Positions 38,112 through 48,079 of a stretch of DNA of 64,000 bases are shown here, piece by piece (within the stretch, counting starts at the first letter, position 1; the number at the start of each line of letters is the position of its first letter). Below the pieces are notes generated by a model, which saw nothing but the letters and a program-made list of their open reading frames with translations, was not told the origin of the DNA and searched no databases. This DNA is from Shewanella polaris (GTDB lineage Bacteria; Pseudomonadota; Gammaproteobacteria; Enterobacterales; Shewanellaceae): NCBI RefSeq assembly GCF_006385555.1, contig NZ_CP041036.1, positions 186,001 through 250,000 on the forward strand. Reading direction: 5' to 3'. A program made the translations under genes and the position numbers.

Positions 38112-38244
38112 AAGATCCTTTTATGTTTGCTGCAGAAATTCCGATTTTTATCACCGTGAGCGGCAGTATTAGGTAGGTACTAAATTAAGTGAGTACTAAA
38201 TCTAATAAGAGCTAATCCTAGTCAAAATCGCCAATTAATCAAAT

Positions 38245-38275
38245 AAAAAAGCCCGCAACATAATGTGGCGGGCTT
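38245..38275 (-). terminator. Terminator after cyoE
   Basis: Stem AAGCCCGC/GCGGGCTT with an inner ACAT/ATGT pair; on the minus strand it is followed by a T run (38250-38245). It ends the cyoABCDE transcript 18 bp after cyoE. Confidence 0.85.
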
Positions 38276-38292
38276 AATTTTTTAGTATTAAT

Positions 38293-39225
38293 TTATTGCA
38301 CCCATGTCAGTAACGGCGTTTGTGCAATGACTTGAAAGTCCAATGCCATGGTCACGCTTAATGCAGTAATGGTAATAATGGAAAATCCAAACACTTGCCT
38401 AGCCCAAGACTGCAGGTTTATGCCGTGACGATAACCTTTTAACGCCATGGTTAACCACCACAAGCTGGTGGCACAGGTAACGGCCATAAAGGCGACACCT
38501 GTGTAACCCGCTAACGGTAATAGCGCACTCACTAATGCAAACACCGCAATATAGAGCACTATATGCAATTTTGCTTTAGCCATGCCCTCAGCCACAGGTA
38601 ATACTGGAATGTTGGCTGCGGCGTAGTCGTCAAAGCGAAAAATCGCAATCGCATAAGAGTGGGGCATTTGCCATAGACTAAACATCAACAGTAAAATAAC
38701 CGCGCCCATGTCCATTTTCCCTGTGACAGCGCAATAACCCACAACGGGTGGAACCGCACCCGAAAAACTGCCTACTAAAGTGCCGTAAACCGAGTTGCGT
38801 TTCATATACAGGCTGTATACTCCGACATAAACTACATAGCCAATGGCGGCAAATAACACCGCTAGGCTATTAGTGAATATCGCCAGCATGGCAAAGCCAA
38901 TAATCCCTAGCCCAATACCAAAGCTCAATACCGCTTGTACTGATATTTCACCGGTAACGGTAACTCGGTTTCGAGTACGCTTCATCTTGGCGTCGATGTC
39001 GCGATCAATGCAGTTATTGATTGCGCAACCCGACGCTACCACCAAAGACAGACCTATCATGGTGGCAAACATCAAGGTCATATCAACATTGCCTTGAGCC
39101 GCGAGTAAAAAGCCGCCCGCGACAGAAATTAAATTGCCCATGATGATGCCTGGTTTGGTTACCTGAACATATCCTCGTAAGCGTGAGGTTAATTGTGCTG
39201 ACATAGATTGACCTTGATTATTCAT
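38293..39225 (-). CDS. cyoE: Protoheme IX farnesyltransferase (heme O synthase)
   Basis: CyoE attaches a farnesyl group to heme b, making the heme O used by the bo3-type oxidase encoded upstream. The 310-aa membrane protein belongs to the UbiA family. It carries the prenyl-binding motif [18 protein letters not shown] (first Asp-rich motif), about eight further hydrophobic helices, and [16 protein letters not shown]. It is the last gene of the operon, 12 bp after cyoD. Confidence 0.95.
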   Translation of the reverse strand: MNNQGQSMSAQLTSRLRGYVQVTKPGIIMGNLISVAGGFLLAAQGNVDMTLMFATMIGLSLVVASGCAINNCIDRDIDAKMKRTRNRVTVTGEISVQAVLSFGIGLGIIGFAMLAIFTNSLAVLFAAIGYVVYVGVYSLYMKRNSVYGTLVGSFSGAVPPVVGYCAVTGKMDMGAVILLLMFSLWQMPHSYAIAIFRFDDYAAANIPVLPVAEGMAKAKLHIVLYIAVFALVSALLPLAGYTGVAFMAVTCATSLWWLTMALKGYRHGINLQSWARQVFGFSIITITALSVTMALDFQVIAQTPLLTWVQ

Positions 39226-39237
39226 GATAGCTGTCGG

Positions 39238-39567
39238 TTACATCATCAATTCATTGGCTGCGTAGATAATCCACACAGACAAACCCACAACCATGACAAT
39301 AATCAAGGCCGTGAATAAGAACGAGAATGTATTGATTCTGCCTTCTTTAGAAAAATCTAAATGAAGGAAGTATTTTAAATGCACCACGATTTGTACTATT
39401 GCCGCTACGACTACAATCCATAAGGTGGTGTCATGAGTAAAGCTGTGAGTCATTACCGACCAAAATGGAATACCGGTTAAGACCACCGATAATACAAAGC
39501 CGACGAAATAAGATTTAACGCTAGCGGCAAAATCGCCTTCGCCGTGACTTGAATGTGCATTGCTCAT
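39238..39567 (-). CDS. cyoD: Cytochrome bo3 oxidase subunit IV
   Basis: CyoD is the small accessory subunit of the bo3 quinol oxidase. I chose the ATG at 39567 (109 aa, [13 protein letters not shown]) because it overlaps the cyoC stop as TGATG and has GGAG upstream; a longer form from 39648 would lie inside cyoC. Three helices are visible: residues about 20-40, 47-66 (TTLWIVVVAAIVQIVVHLKYF) and 80-102. The conserved VHLKYFLHL segment fits subunit IV. Confidence 0.93.
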   Translation of the reverse strand: MSNAHSSHGEGDFAASVKSYFVGFVLSVVLTGIPFWSVMTHSFTHDTTLWIVVVAAIVQIVVHLKYFLHLDFSKEGRINTFSFLFTALIIVMVVGLSVWIIYAANELMM

Positions 39568-40187
39568 CACAAGACTCCTAACAAATAAACAACAGTAAAC
39601 ACACACACCCACACGATGTCTAAGAAATGCCAAAACAAACTTAAGCAACTTAGGCGAGTGATGCTGCGATTATTTAAACCGCACTTGATGACTTCAACCA
39701 TCATAACCAGCATCCAAATTAAGCCCGCGGTAACATGCAAACCATGCATGCCGACTAAGGCAAAAAATGCTGATAAAAAGGCACTGCGATCTGGACCATT
39801 GCCGTGTTCAATCAGGTGACTAAACTCGTACACTTCCATCGAAATAAACGCACAACCTAATGCGAAGGTGACCAGCAACCACATTAATGTGGCGGCCTTC
39901 TTTTGGTGTTTAGCGCAAATCATGGCAAAGCCATATGTAATACTACTGACCAACAAGGCGGCGGTTTCGATAAGCACGAAATCTAATTCGAAAATATCTT
40001 TACCCGACACACCACCATCGGTGTTCATATACAGGACTGCATAAGTCGCAAAAACAGAAGCGAATAAAATACAGTCGGTCATTAGATAAATCCAAAAACC
40101 GAATAAAGTGCTACCACTAGTGTCATGTTCATCATGGTGATCTGCAGCGTGAGCCACGTGTAAATCTGCTTTAATAGCAATACTCAT
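39567..40187 (-). CDS. cyoC: Cytochrome bo3 oxidase subunit III
   Basis: CyoC, 206 aa, is a five-helix membrane subunit of the heme-copper oxidase family that stabilises subunit I. The start of the protein is polar and His-rich ([13 protein letters not shown]), before the first helix with [21 protein letters not shown]. The family motif [17 protein letters not shown] lies near residue 150. Its ATG shares one base with the cyoB stop and its stop overlaps the cyoD start, showing tight coupling in the operon. Confidence 0.94.
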   Translation of the reverse strand: MSIAIKADLHVAHAADHHDEHDTSGSTLFGFWIYLMTDCILFASVFATYAVLYMNTDGGVSGKDIFELDFVLIETAALLVSSITYGFAMICAKHQKKAATLMWLLVTFALGCAFISMEVYEFSHLIEHGNGPDRSAFLSAFFALVGMHGLHVTAGLIWMLVMMVEVIKCGLNNRSITRLSCLSLFWHFLDIVWVCVFTVVYLLGVL

Positions 40188-42169
40188 TATCGACCCCTTG
40201 CTACGTTATCTATGTATGCATTTTCAATACGCGCGACTTCATCTGGCTGCACGTAGTAGTCAACATCATTGTCGTAAGCACGCAGTAAGAACAACACAAA
40301 CGCACCCGCAAATCCGACAATGGCTAACCACCAAATATGCCAAATAGCAGCAAAGCCCATCGCGGTAATAGCCGCTGCCATTAATATTCCGCTAGCAGTG
40401 TTTTTAGGCATATGAATAGGCTGGTATGTTTCACGACGTTGATAGGCTGTGCCTTTTTCTTTCATGTCGGTGAACGCATCAATGTCTGTTACGGGATCTA
40501 ACTGGGCATAGTTATAGAACTGTGGTGGTGAAGAGGTTGACCACTCAAGCGTATGGCCATTCCATGGGTCGCCTGTTGTATCAAGGTTTTGTTCACGGTC
40601 TCGGAAGCTCACATACAGTTGCACAAACTGTAAAATGATACCGACTAGAATGACAAAGGCACCCACAACCGCAAAATAAATCCAGAAGTTCCACGCTGGG
40701 TTATCGGTATGATTAAGACGACGTGTCATACCCATAAAGCCAAGCACGTACAGCGGCATAAAGGCCAAATAGAAGCCAATTTGCCAGCACCAAAAAGATG
40801 CTTTTCCTAAACGTTCATTGAGTTTGAAGCCCATTGCTTTAGGGAACCAGTAGGCAAACCCTGCCATGTAGCCAAATACCGCACCGCCAATAATGGTGTT
40901 ATGGAAATGGGCGATTAAAAACAAGCTGTTATGCAGTACATAATCAGCGCCCGGTAATGCTAACAATACTCCGGTCATGCCGCCGATGGTGAAGGTCACC
41001 ATAAAGCCTAAGGACCACAATACTGGCACGGTAAAGCGTAAACGACCGCGATAAATGGTAAATAACCAGTTAAACAGTTTTACCCCAGTCGGCACCGCAA
41101 TCACCATGGTCATCACCCCGAAGAAGGCGTTAACGTTAGCGCTCGACCCCATGGTAAAGAAATGGTGTAACCACACAATAAAGCCAAGTACTGAAATGGC
41201 ACCCGTTGCCCACACCATAGAGGTGTAACCAAATAAGCGCTTCGAAGTAAAGGTTGAAAACACTTCAGAGAAAATACCGAAAGCCGGTAATACCAAAATG
41301 TATACTTCAGGATGACCCCAAGCCCAAAATAGGTTGATGTACATCATGGCGTTACCGCCACCATCATTGGTAAAGAAGTGGAAATCTAAATAACGGTCTA
41401 AGGTCAACATACCTAAAACAGCGGTTAAAATTGGGAATGACGCAACGATTAGCACGTTAGCCCAAGTACAAGCCCAGGTGAAAATGGGCATTTGCATCAG
41501 CTTCATGCCCGGAGCACGCATTTTTAACACAGTGGCGATAAAATTCACCCCGGTTAAGGTTGTCCCGATACCGGATATCTGTAAGGCCCAGATATAATAA
41601 TCAACCCCCACCCCCGGACTGTACGCCAACTCTGACAAGGGCGGGTAAGCGACCCAACCAGTCTTGGCAAATTCACCTAATCCAAGCGATATGTTAATTA
41701 ACACAGCCCCAGATGTAGTGAGCCAAAAACTTAAGTTGTTTAAGAATGGGAATGCCACATCGCGGGCACCAATCTGCAGCGGTACGACCAAGTTCATTAA
41801 ACCAATCATAAATGGCATCGCCATAAAGATAATCATAATCACACCATGGGCGGTGAAGATTTGGTCGTAATGTTCTGGTGGTAAATAACCCGCTGCGCCA
41901 TTAGTGGCAAGAGCTTGCTGGGTTCGCATCATAATCGCGTCAGAAAACCCACGAACCAGCATTACCATCGCTAGCACGATATACATAATACCGAGTTTTT
42001 TGTGGTCAACTGAGGTTAGCCAGTCGTGCCAAAGCACACCCCATTTTTGATGTTTAGTGATTAAGGCCGCAATAATGACACCAATAATAGCGACAGCCGC
42101 GAGGGTCACCATGATAATCGGTTCATGATACGGAATAGACTCGAGTGTTAATTTTCCAAGAAATGACAT
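40187..42169 (-). CDS. cyoB: Cytochrome bo3 oxidase subunit I
   Basis: CyoB is the catalytic subunit, holding heme b, heme o3 and Cu(B), and reducing O2 with quinol while pumping protons. The 660-aa protein has about 15 helices. Key parts: [15 protein letters not shown] (heme b ligand His), [17 protein letters not shown] (Cu(B) His and cross-linked Tyr), WLHHFFTMG (two Cu(B) His), and [13 protein letters not shown] (heme o3 and heme b ligands). These fit a standard A-type oxidase. Confidence 0.97.
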   Translation of the reverse strand: MSFLGKLTLESIPYHEPIIMVTLAAVAIIGVIIAALITKHQKWGVLWHDWLTSVDHKKLGIMYIVLAMVMLVRGFSDAIMMRTQQALATNGAAGYLPPEHYDQIFTAHGVIMIIFMAMPFMIGLMNLVVPLQIGARDVAFPFLNNLSFWLTTSGAVLINISLGLGEFAKTGWVAYPPLSELAYSPGVGVDYYIWALQISGIGTTLTGVNFIATVLKMRAPGMKLMQMPIFTWACTWANVLIVASFPILTAVLGMLTLDRYLDFHFFTNDGGGNAMMYINLFWAWGHPEVYILVLPAFGIFSEVFSTFTSKRLFGYTSMVWATGAISVLGFIVWLHHFFTMGSSANVNAFFGVMTMVIAVPTGVKLFNWLFTIYRGRLRFTVPVLWSLGFMVTFTIGGMTGVLLALPGADYVLHNSLFLIAHFHNTIIGGAVFGYMAGFAYWFPKAMGFKLNERLGKASFWCWQIGFYLAFMPLYVLGFMGMTRRLNHTDNPAWNFWIYFAVVGAFVILVGIILQFVQLYVSFRDREQNLDTTGDPWNGHTLEWSTSSPPQFYNYAQLDPVTDIDAFTDMKEKGTAYQRRETYQPIHMPKNTASGILMAAAITAMGFAAIWHIWWLAIVGFAGAFVLFLLRAYDNDVDYYVQPDEVARIENAYIDNVARGR

Positions 42170-42171
42170 GA

Positions 42172-43209
42172 TTACTCCGCCTCCCCAGAAGCAATCGAAG
42201 AATGCTCTGTGGTTGAGTGTGTAGGGGATTGTCCAGAATGTGGTTCAGCGTCTGTGTCAGTCATGTGCTTCATGTTTTGCATATGCTGGGTATGATCCAT
42301 ACCAGACATTGATTCCATATTGCCCATGTCGTGCATGCCTTCCATACTGCCCATTGATTTCATGTTCGAGTCTGGATGCATGTACTGCATAACAATGTAA
42401 TTAAACATGCCGTGTTGCACTGACCCATAATATTGAACAGGGTTGTTTTCGCTTTTTTGGGCTAGTTGCTTATATTGCTCAACATCCAAGGTGTTACCTT
42501 GTTGTTTTACCTTAGCAACCCAGGCATCAAAATCTCCTGCTGTTGCAGTTGCAATGGCATTAAACTTCATTCCGGTAAAACCAGCACCACTGTAGTTAGC
42601 TGAAATACCTTCAAAAGTGCCAGGCTCATTAGCAATAAGGTGTAGCTTGGTTGCCATGCCTGCCATTGAGTAAATTTGGCTGCCTAACTGCGGAATGAAA
42701 AATGAATTCATCGCCGTGTCTGAAGTGATTTTGAAGTTAACTGGAACATTGGCAGGGAAGGCCAATTCGTTAACCGACGCAATGCCATATTCTGGATAGA
42801 TAAATAACCACTTCCAATCCAGTGACACCACTTCTACGGTAACGGGTTTAGCGTCATGCACTAGCGGTTTATAGGGATCTAAATCGTGAGTCGAATTCCA
42901 AGTGATAACACCCAAAATGATCACAATAACAATCGGGATGACCCACACGACAACTTCAATCGCGGTTGAGTGTGCCCATTTAGGCGCATAAATTTCTTCA
43001 TCGCGGCCATCACGATATTTCCATGCAAAATACAAAGTCATGAAAATGACTGGAATGACCACAATCAGCATCAGCAATGTCGCCACAATAATGAGATGCT
43101 TCTCATCTATGCCGATCTGGCCTTTGGGATCCAGCACGCCGCCTTCACAACCCGCGAGCATAAATGCTAATGCAGCCAGCGCTAGTTTACTTAAATTTCG
43201 AATTAACAA
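42172..43209 (-). CDS. cyoA: Cytochrome bo3 oxidase subunit II with Met/His-rich tail
   Basis: CyoA, 345 aa, is an outer-face lipoprotein subunit (LMLAGCEG lipobox, Cys21) with two helices (about 40-63 and 85-107) and a cupredoxin-fold domain. It lacks the CuA Cys residues, so the enzyme takes electrons from quinol and not cytochrome c. The C-terminal 69 residues form an unusual tail: residues 277-316 contain 12 Met and 5 His, with Met mostly every third residue. This is about 30 residues longer than E. coli CyoA. The tail is a plausible copper-binding extension. It is the first gene of cyoABCDE. Confidence 0.94.
   Translation of the reverse strand: MLIRNLSKLALAALAFMLAGCEGGVLDPKGQIGIDEKHLIIVATLLMLIVVIPVIFMTLYFAWKYRDGRDEEIYAPKWAHSTAIEVVVWVIPIVIVIILGVITWNSTHDLDPYKPLVHDAKPVTVEVVSLDWKWLFIYPEYGIASVNELAFPANVPVNFKITSDTAMNSFFIPQLGSQIYSMAGMATKLHLIANEPGTFEGISANYSGAGFTGMKFNAIATATAGDFDAWVAKVKQQGNTLDVEQYKQLAQKSENNPVQYYGSVQHGMFNYIVMQYMHPDSNMKSMGSMEGMHDMGNMESMSGMDHTQHMQNMKHMTDTDAEPHSGQSPTHSTTEHSSIASGEAE
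42262..42381 (-). other. CyoA Met/His-rich tail, MxxM periodicity
   Basis: Codes for CyoA residues 277-316. Met residues occur at three-residue spacing over most of the stretch (MxxMxxM repeated), interspersed with His, Asp and Ser. This pattern resembles Met motifs of periplasmic copper proteins such as those in CopA/PcoA and CusF-type systems, where thioethers bind Cu(I). Confidence 0.75.
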
Positions 43210-43391
43210 AGGAAGATTCCTCTCACCTTAAAAGCTTACTACCCTGCCAATAGGGGTAATCGGCAGTTGCAGAATAATCATCGAACGCAAATAACCGCAC
43301 CCAAGGACTAACCCAAATCAACTATCAGTGATTTTGGCGTAGCTCTTAAGGCAATATCGATTTTGAGAATGATGTAGTTAAATTAAAAAAT

Positions 43392-43790
43392 TTAAGCTTG
43401 TAGAGGTGGGGCGCGGCAACCGTGTGCCGTGTATTCAAGAGATTTAGGGACAACAACAGATAAGGCACTTAACGCGTAACTAAGTGCAAGGAGATTACAA
43501 AATGTAGAATTGAGGTTGAATAAACGCCAAAATTGGTCGATAACCAACGGATTTAATATCAGCAGACCCAGTAAGCTAGCGCCCATAATTTCAGCTAATA
43601 AGGTGTCAATAACGGCAATAAATTCACTGATATCGACAACATGTCCCATCGACATAGATAATGAATCAGCTAAAGGCTGCAGCAACAGTAACCCGAAACA
43701 CAAGGTTAAATGTGCTTTACTCAATTTGGAAAGCCTTGCGACACGATTAAGCGGCTTAGCAAGGTATTGGTAGCAGGTTAATTTCAACAA
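43392..43790 (-). CDS. Possible small membrane protein upstream of cyoA
   Basis: An uncertain 132-aa reading frame, TTG start, with three hydrophobic stretches: residues about 26-44, 52-82 and 93-114. No family is recognised and no strong ribosome site is seen (GGAAACG at a distance of 7). It runs in the same direction as the cyo operon, ending 182 bp before cyoA. A chance frame is possible. Confidence 0.35.
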   Translation of the reverse strand: MLKLTCYQYLAKPLNRVARLSKLSKAHLTLCFGLLLLQPLADSLSMSMGHVVDISEFIAVIDTLLAEIMGASLLGLLILNPLVIDQFWRLFNLNSTFCNLLALSYALSALSVVVPKSLEYTAHGCRAPPLQA

Positions 43791-44175
43791 ACGTTTCCGG
43801 CTGAGCTTAAAGGAGTGGGCAGTTGAATCAACAGATCCAGCTAGTAATTATCATTGGCAGGAGAATAACAATAAGGGGCTAGTAATTGGAAGTGAATCAC
43901 GCTAGGGGAACCATGAAATTATTAAATAAATCTTAATTGAAACAGTATTTTAACTAAAATATTACATGTTTAACCACATTATTACGATTAAAGATCCCAA
44001 TAACGACAATAATGTGATGTGTGGCACTTAATTCTGTCGGCTAATGTGGGCTTTTTAGTGATAATGTATTTTAGCTTGCATAGCTTATGCATTTATCGCA
44101 GCGCTTATTGATTAATGTAGAGTCACTTTATGGTCTTTAAATTTGGGCGGTAAATTTTGGTATCAAGGAGAACCC
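43791..44175. other. Intergenic region
   Basis: About 385 bp between divergent units. A 10-bp direct repeat GCTAGTAATT occurs twice, about 40 bp apart, near 43840 and 43880. The rest is AT-rich with no gene. The end carries the ribosome site AAGGAG (44165-44170) of the next frame. Confidence 0.5.
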
Positions 44176-44760
44176 ATGAAATATCATTTGTTGTTATTTT
44201 TATCTTTACTGACATTTGGGGCGAACGCTCAATTAGATGTTGAGTTAACTAGCCATACAGACAAAGAAAAATTGAAACAGTTACAATTAGAACGAGTGAC
44301 TCAACAATATGATTTAGCCAAATGGACATTTACAGACAAGGTACTGATAGATGAGTCGGCAACAAGACCATATAGTCACCCAACACTAACGATCACTGTA
44401 AGCCGCCCAAGCGATGATGGTTCATTTTTATCGCAATATTTGCATGAACAAATTCATTAGTTTGAAGACTCTCGCCAAATAGAGGTCAATAAGGTGGTTG
44501 CTACATTGAAGCAAAAGTACCCCAATGCACCAATTACTGGACCAGAAGGTGCTGATGGTGTGTTTTCAACCTATTTACATCTTGCGGTTTGTCTACTGGA
44601 GTACGATGCACTTACAGAGTTGCTAGGCAAACAAAAAGCTAATGAGGTGATATCGACTAACTCCAAGTATTTCTATAAATGGATTTATCGAACCGTTTTA
44701 GCCGATCCAGAGTTTATTCGGAATGTGCTGAAGCAAAGTGATCTTTATATTAACGAGTAA
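44176..44760 (+). pseudogene. HExxH secreted protein interrupted by an amber codon
   Basis: A reading frame of 194 codons starting at ATG 44176 (AAGGAG upstream). It has a signal peptide (residues about 1-18, cut after NAQ) and the zinc-protease-like motif HEQIH in LSQYLHEQIH. Directly after this an in-frame TAG (44458-44460) stops translation; the frame then continues without further stops for about 99 codons (FEDSRQIEVNKVVATLKQKYP...). The expected residue is probably Trp, since TAG differs from TGG by one base. Without readthrough the product would be a 94-aa fragment lacking its C-terminal half. The family is not recognised; no function is assigned. Confidence 0.75.
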
Positions 44761-45424
44761 TAGCCTTAGTAAGCCATGTAGTTAAACAGTACCCTAGGTT
44801 AGCAACGTTAGGCTGAGTTAATCTGATTAAAGTGTTACTCTTCATTTTTATACTATTGCGGTCGAAAAATAATAATTTGGCGTGTTTACGATAAATTAAA
44901 TAACAAACTACCAATAATCATGTTGTTAAATTTATGGTTGCCAAAAAGTCGTTGCCTTTACCTATTTAGTCGAAATAAAGTTTTCTCTCAGTTTATCGTA
45001 AAAAAAACTCAATTAATCAAGGGATATAATGACTTTTATGTCATAAATAAGACTAATCTGACCATAGCCAGCGTAGTGGTTATTTATTTATGCATTTTGA
45101 CTTTTAACCCGTTCAGCGCTATTCTTCTGCGCTGTTTTAGGTTGTACTTGTATAATTTAAAATCAAACCTTACGCATATAGCGTTTAACGAGGTTATTTT
45201 TTATAATGAACATTAAGCCGCATTAGTTAATCCTTCCTTCTTGGATCACTACGATCCATCTGTAGTGGCTACCTGCTTGGTGGTTGTTTTGCTTTACCCC
45301 CATAATCCCAATAACATCTCGTCGTTTGACGAATTAAAACCTTAGTTGGTGTGCGCAGATGTATATGTCTAGCGTTGACGGGTGTTGTTGGAGTAAATGA
45401 CTAATTTTAAACAGAGTGAATAAC
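44761..45424. other. AT-rich intergenic region
   Basis: About 660 bp of AT-rich DNA. A frame of 98 codons (44920-45216) exists but has no ribosome site, no domain and unusual composition, so I did not call it. Short hairpins such as TGGATC/GATCCA near 45240 are present. No gene is supported. Confidence 0.55.
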
Positions 45425-46916
45425 ATGATACAAACCATGAAGAAAGAGTGGTTCTCCAACATACGCGGAGATCTGTTAGCCGGTATTGTGGTTGCACTGG
45501 CGCTAATCCCAGAGGCAATAGCCTTTTCTATTATTGCAGGGGTAGACCCTAAAGTCGGCCTATATGCTTCGTTTTGTATTGCGGTTGTGATTGCCTTTAC
45601 TGGTGGTCGTCCTGGAATGATCTCTGCTGCAACAGGTGCTATGGCACTATTAATGGTGACCTTGGTTAGGGAGCACGGGCTTGAATACTTACTCGCGGCA
45701 ACCCTATTAACAGGTGTGCTGCAAATAGTTGCTGGTTACTTAAAGCTAGGTAATTTGATGCGTTTTGTTTCGCGCTCTGTGGTCACAGGCTTTGTCAATG
45801 CGCTGGGCTATTTTAATCTTTATGGCTCAAGTGCCAGAGTTAATTGACGTGACTTGGCATGTGTACGCCATGACCGCAGCAGGGCTTGGTATCATCTACT
45901 TATTCCCGTTAATTCCTGTCATTGGTAAATCCTTACCTTCGCCTTTAGTGTGTATTGTCGGACTGACCATTGTTGCGGTGTTTATGGGTATCGATATCCG
46001 CACCGTAGGTGATATGGGCCAGCTGCCTGACACCTTACCTATTTTCCTTTGGCCTGAAGTGCCATTAACCCTTGAAACCTTAATGATCATCTTTCCTTAT
46101 TCAGCGGGTCTTGCCGTAGTGGGTTTGTTGGAATCGATGATGACAGCCACAATTGTTGATGACTTAACCGATACTCCAAGTGATAAGAACCGTGAGTGTA
46201 AAGGCCAAGGTATTGCCAATATTGGTGCAGGTTTAATGGGTGGTATGGCTGGTTGTGCCATGATTGGTCAATCTATTATCAATGTTAAATCTGGCGGTCG
46301 CGGACGTTTATCAACATTCTCGGCGGGTGTCTTTTTGCTTATCTTGATCGTATTTCTCGGTGATTGGTTAAAGCTTATTCCTATGGCGGCATTGGTTGCG
46401 GTAATGATCATGGTATCTATAGGTACTTTCTCTTGGGATTCGATTCGTAATCTTAAACATCACCCAATGTCGACTAACCTTGTGATGGTGGCCACGGTTG
46501 TGGTGGTTGTTGCTACCCATAACCTCGCGATTGGGGTATTTGTAGGGGTATTACTGGCATCGTTATTCTTTGCTAATAAAGTCGGTCGATTTATGGTGGT
46601 TAAAAGTGCAGAAACCACAGCTGAAACGGGCCGTCATTATCAAATTATTGGCCAAGTCTTTTTTGCTTCTGCCGATAAGTTCAGTAACTCATTTGATTTT
46701 AAAGAAGTGGTTGAGAAGGTGACTATTGATTTATCACTGGCACATTTTTGGGATATTACCGCAGTATCGGCACTCGATAAAGTGGTACTTAAATTCCGTC
46801 GTGATGGAACCGAGGTTGAGTTAATCGGCCTTAACGAAGCCAGTTCAACTATTGTCGATAAATTCGGGGTGCACGATAAGCCTGAAGAAGTTGAAAAAAT
46901 GATGTCTGGTCACTAA
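45425..46916 (+). pseudogene. SulP-family anion transporter with one-base frameshift
   Basis: A SulP (sulfate/bicarbonate permease) gene broken by a single extra base. The first part (from ATG 45425) has the family start [28 protein letters not shown] and runs to FVNAL. Then the frame shifts at a GGG run (45805-45807): removing one G restores [22 protein letters not shown]. The second part continues to 46916 with the SulP core GMAGCAMIGQSIINVKSGGR and a C-terminal STAS domain (VTIDLSLAHFWDITAVSALDK). The corrected protein would be about 496 aa. The frameshift may be real inactivation, programmed slippage or a sequencing error. A universal stress protein gene follows, a common pairing for SulP. 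Confidence 0.85.
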
Positions 46917-46945
46917 GCCCTGAGCAACACAATATAAGGAAAATA

Positions 46946-47797
46946 ATGATGAAATATGTGATTGCCTGTATCGACGGTTCAAAAGCAACCTTAGCGGTAT
47001 GTGATGCCAGTGGATGGGCGGCGATGCAATTAAATGCCCCTGTGACCCTACTACATGTATTAGATAAATCGCTTTACCCAACACAGTTGGATTTATCGGG
47101 AAACATCGGTTTAGGTACGCGTGAGCATCTACTTGATGAGATGGTTATCCTTGAAGGCCGCCGAAGTAAACTGGCACTTGAGCAAGGTAAGTTTATGCTC
47201 GAAGATGCTAAAAAGCGTGTCGTTGGGCAACAACCTACAGCATTGGTAGAAACGCTACAGCGACATGGTGACTTAGTTGAAACCTTGTTAGAGCAAGAAC
47301 CTAAAGCAAGGTTGGTCGTGTTGGGCCGCCAAGGCGAACAACATCAAGAACATGCTATTGGCAGCCATTTAGAAAGTGTTATTCGCACTCTTAAGCAACC
47401 TATTTTAGTGGTCATGGCTGAATTTACCGCGCCAAAGCGATTTATTTTTGCTTACGATGGCAGTGCAACAGCTAAAAAAGCCCTTAATCAAGTGGCTACG
47501 AGTCCGATGCTAAAAGGCTTGGAATGCCACTTGGTGATGGTGTCTGACAATGAATCCCAAGCGACAACTGAACTGGCAGCAGCGGCAGACTCTTTGAGTA
47601 ACGTAGACTTTAGCGTGATCACCGCCGTATGTAAGGGCGAGGTGCAAGCGGCTTTAGAAGCGTATCAAGTCGCTAACCAAATAGATTTGATGGTGATGGG
47701 CGCTTATGGTCACTCACGTATTCGTGAGTTTTTTGTGGGTAGCAATACCACCAAAATGATCAGCAAAAGCCGCATCCCACTGCTATTGTTGCGTTAA
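46946..47797 (+). CDS. Universal stress protein, tandem UspA domains
   Basis: A 283-aa protein of two UspA domains. The first (about 1-148) starts MKYVIACIDGSKAT and ends with VVLGRQGEQHQEHAIGSHLESVIRTLKQPILVV; the second (about 150-283) includes FIFAYDGSATAKKAL and the ATP-binding VMGAYGHSRIREFFVGSNTTKMI. This G-2x-G-9x-G[S/T] pattern indicates ATP binding. It lies 29 bp after the SulP gene with AAGGAAAATA before the ATG, so it is likely co-transcribed and may regulate the transporter. Confidence 0.9.
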   Translation: MMKYVIACIDGSKATLAVCDASGWAAMQLNAPVTLLHVLDKSLYPTQLDLSGNIGLGTREHLLDEMVILEGRRSKLALEQGKFMLEDAKKRVVGQQPTALVETLQRHGDLVETLLEQEPKARLVVLGRQGEQHQEHAIGSHLESVIRTLKQPILVVMAEFTAPKRFIFAYDGSATAKKALNQVATSPMLKGLECHLVMVSDNESQATTELAAAADSLSNVDFSVITAVCKGEVQAALEAYQVANQIDLMVMGAYGHSRIREFFVGSNTTKMISKSRIPLLLLR

Positions 47798-47826
47798 TCG
47801 TTAATCGTTAATCGTTAATCGTTAAT
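47792..47826. repeat. Heptamer tandem repeat (CGTTAAT)5
   Basis: Five perfect tandem copies of CGTTAAT. The first copy includes the stop codon (TAA) of the universal stress protein gene. Copy number could vary by replication slippage; because the stop is in the first copy, the protein would not change. Confidence 0.95.
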
Positions 47827-47853
47827 TGCGAATTGTTAGTTAGATTCATAAAT

Positions 47854-47892
47854 AAACGCTATGCAGTGATTACTCTGCATAGCGTTTTTTTA
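47854..47892 (+). terminator. Terminator after the universal stress gene
   Basis: A 13-bp perfect stem AAACGCTATGCAG/CTGCATAGCGTTT with an 8-base loop and a T run of seven. Confidence 0.92.
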
Positions 47893-47940
47893 TACTCTCG
47901 ACGAGTCTTGTTAGTGTGATATGTCGATTTACGGGGTTAA

Positions 47941-48056
47941 ATAACCTCAGTTCGGAATATAAAATGGTAATCAAACCGTTCTGTGCCCTGCTAACCGTGT
48001 TTCATTAACGTGCAATAAACCCGTTATTAATGCTTGTTAGTCATAAGAGACTGCAC
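47941..48056. mobile_element. Diverged, one-ended copy of the miniature element
   Basis: A partial relative of the element at 12804-12999. It shares the terminal AACCT-A-TTCGG (here ATAACCTCAGTTCGGAAT), the core TGCCCTGCTAAC, a TGCAATA segment, and TTGTTAGT. The core forms a hairpin (CATTAACG/CGTTATTAATG), although its stem bases differ from those of the first copy. The right-hand terminal repeat is absent. It lies in the usp-fumC intergenic region. Confidence 0.6.
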
Positions 48057-48079
48057 ATTATTTTCTAGTTTGTGGCCTG

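Noticed and set aside
44920..45216. 98-codon open frame before the SulP gene
   Set aside because: No ribosome site, no family, and composition typical of chance frames in AT-rich DNA.
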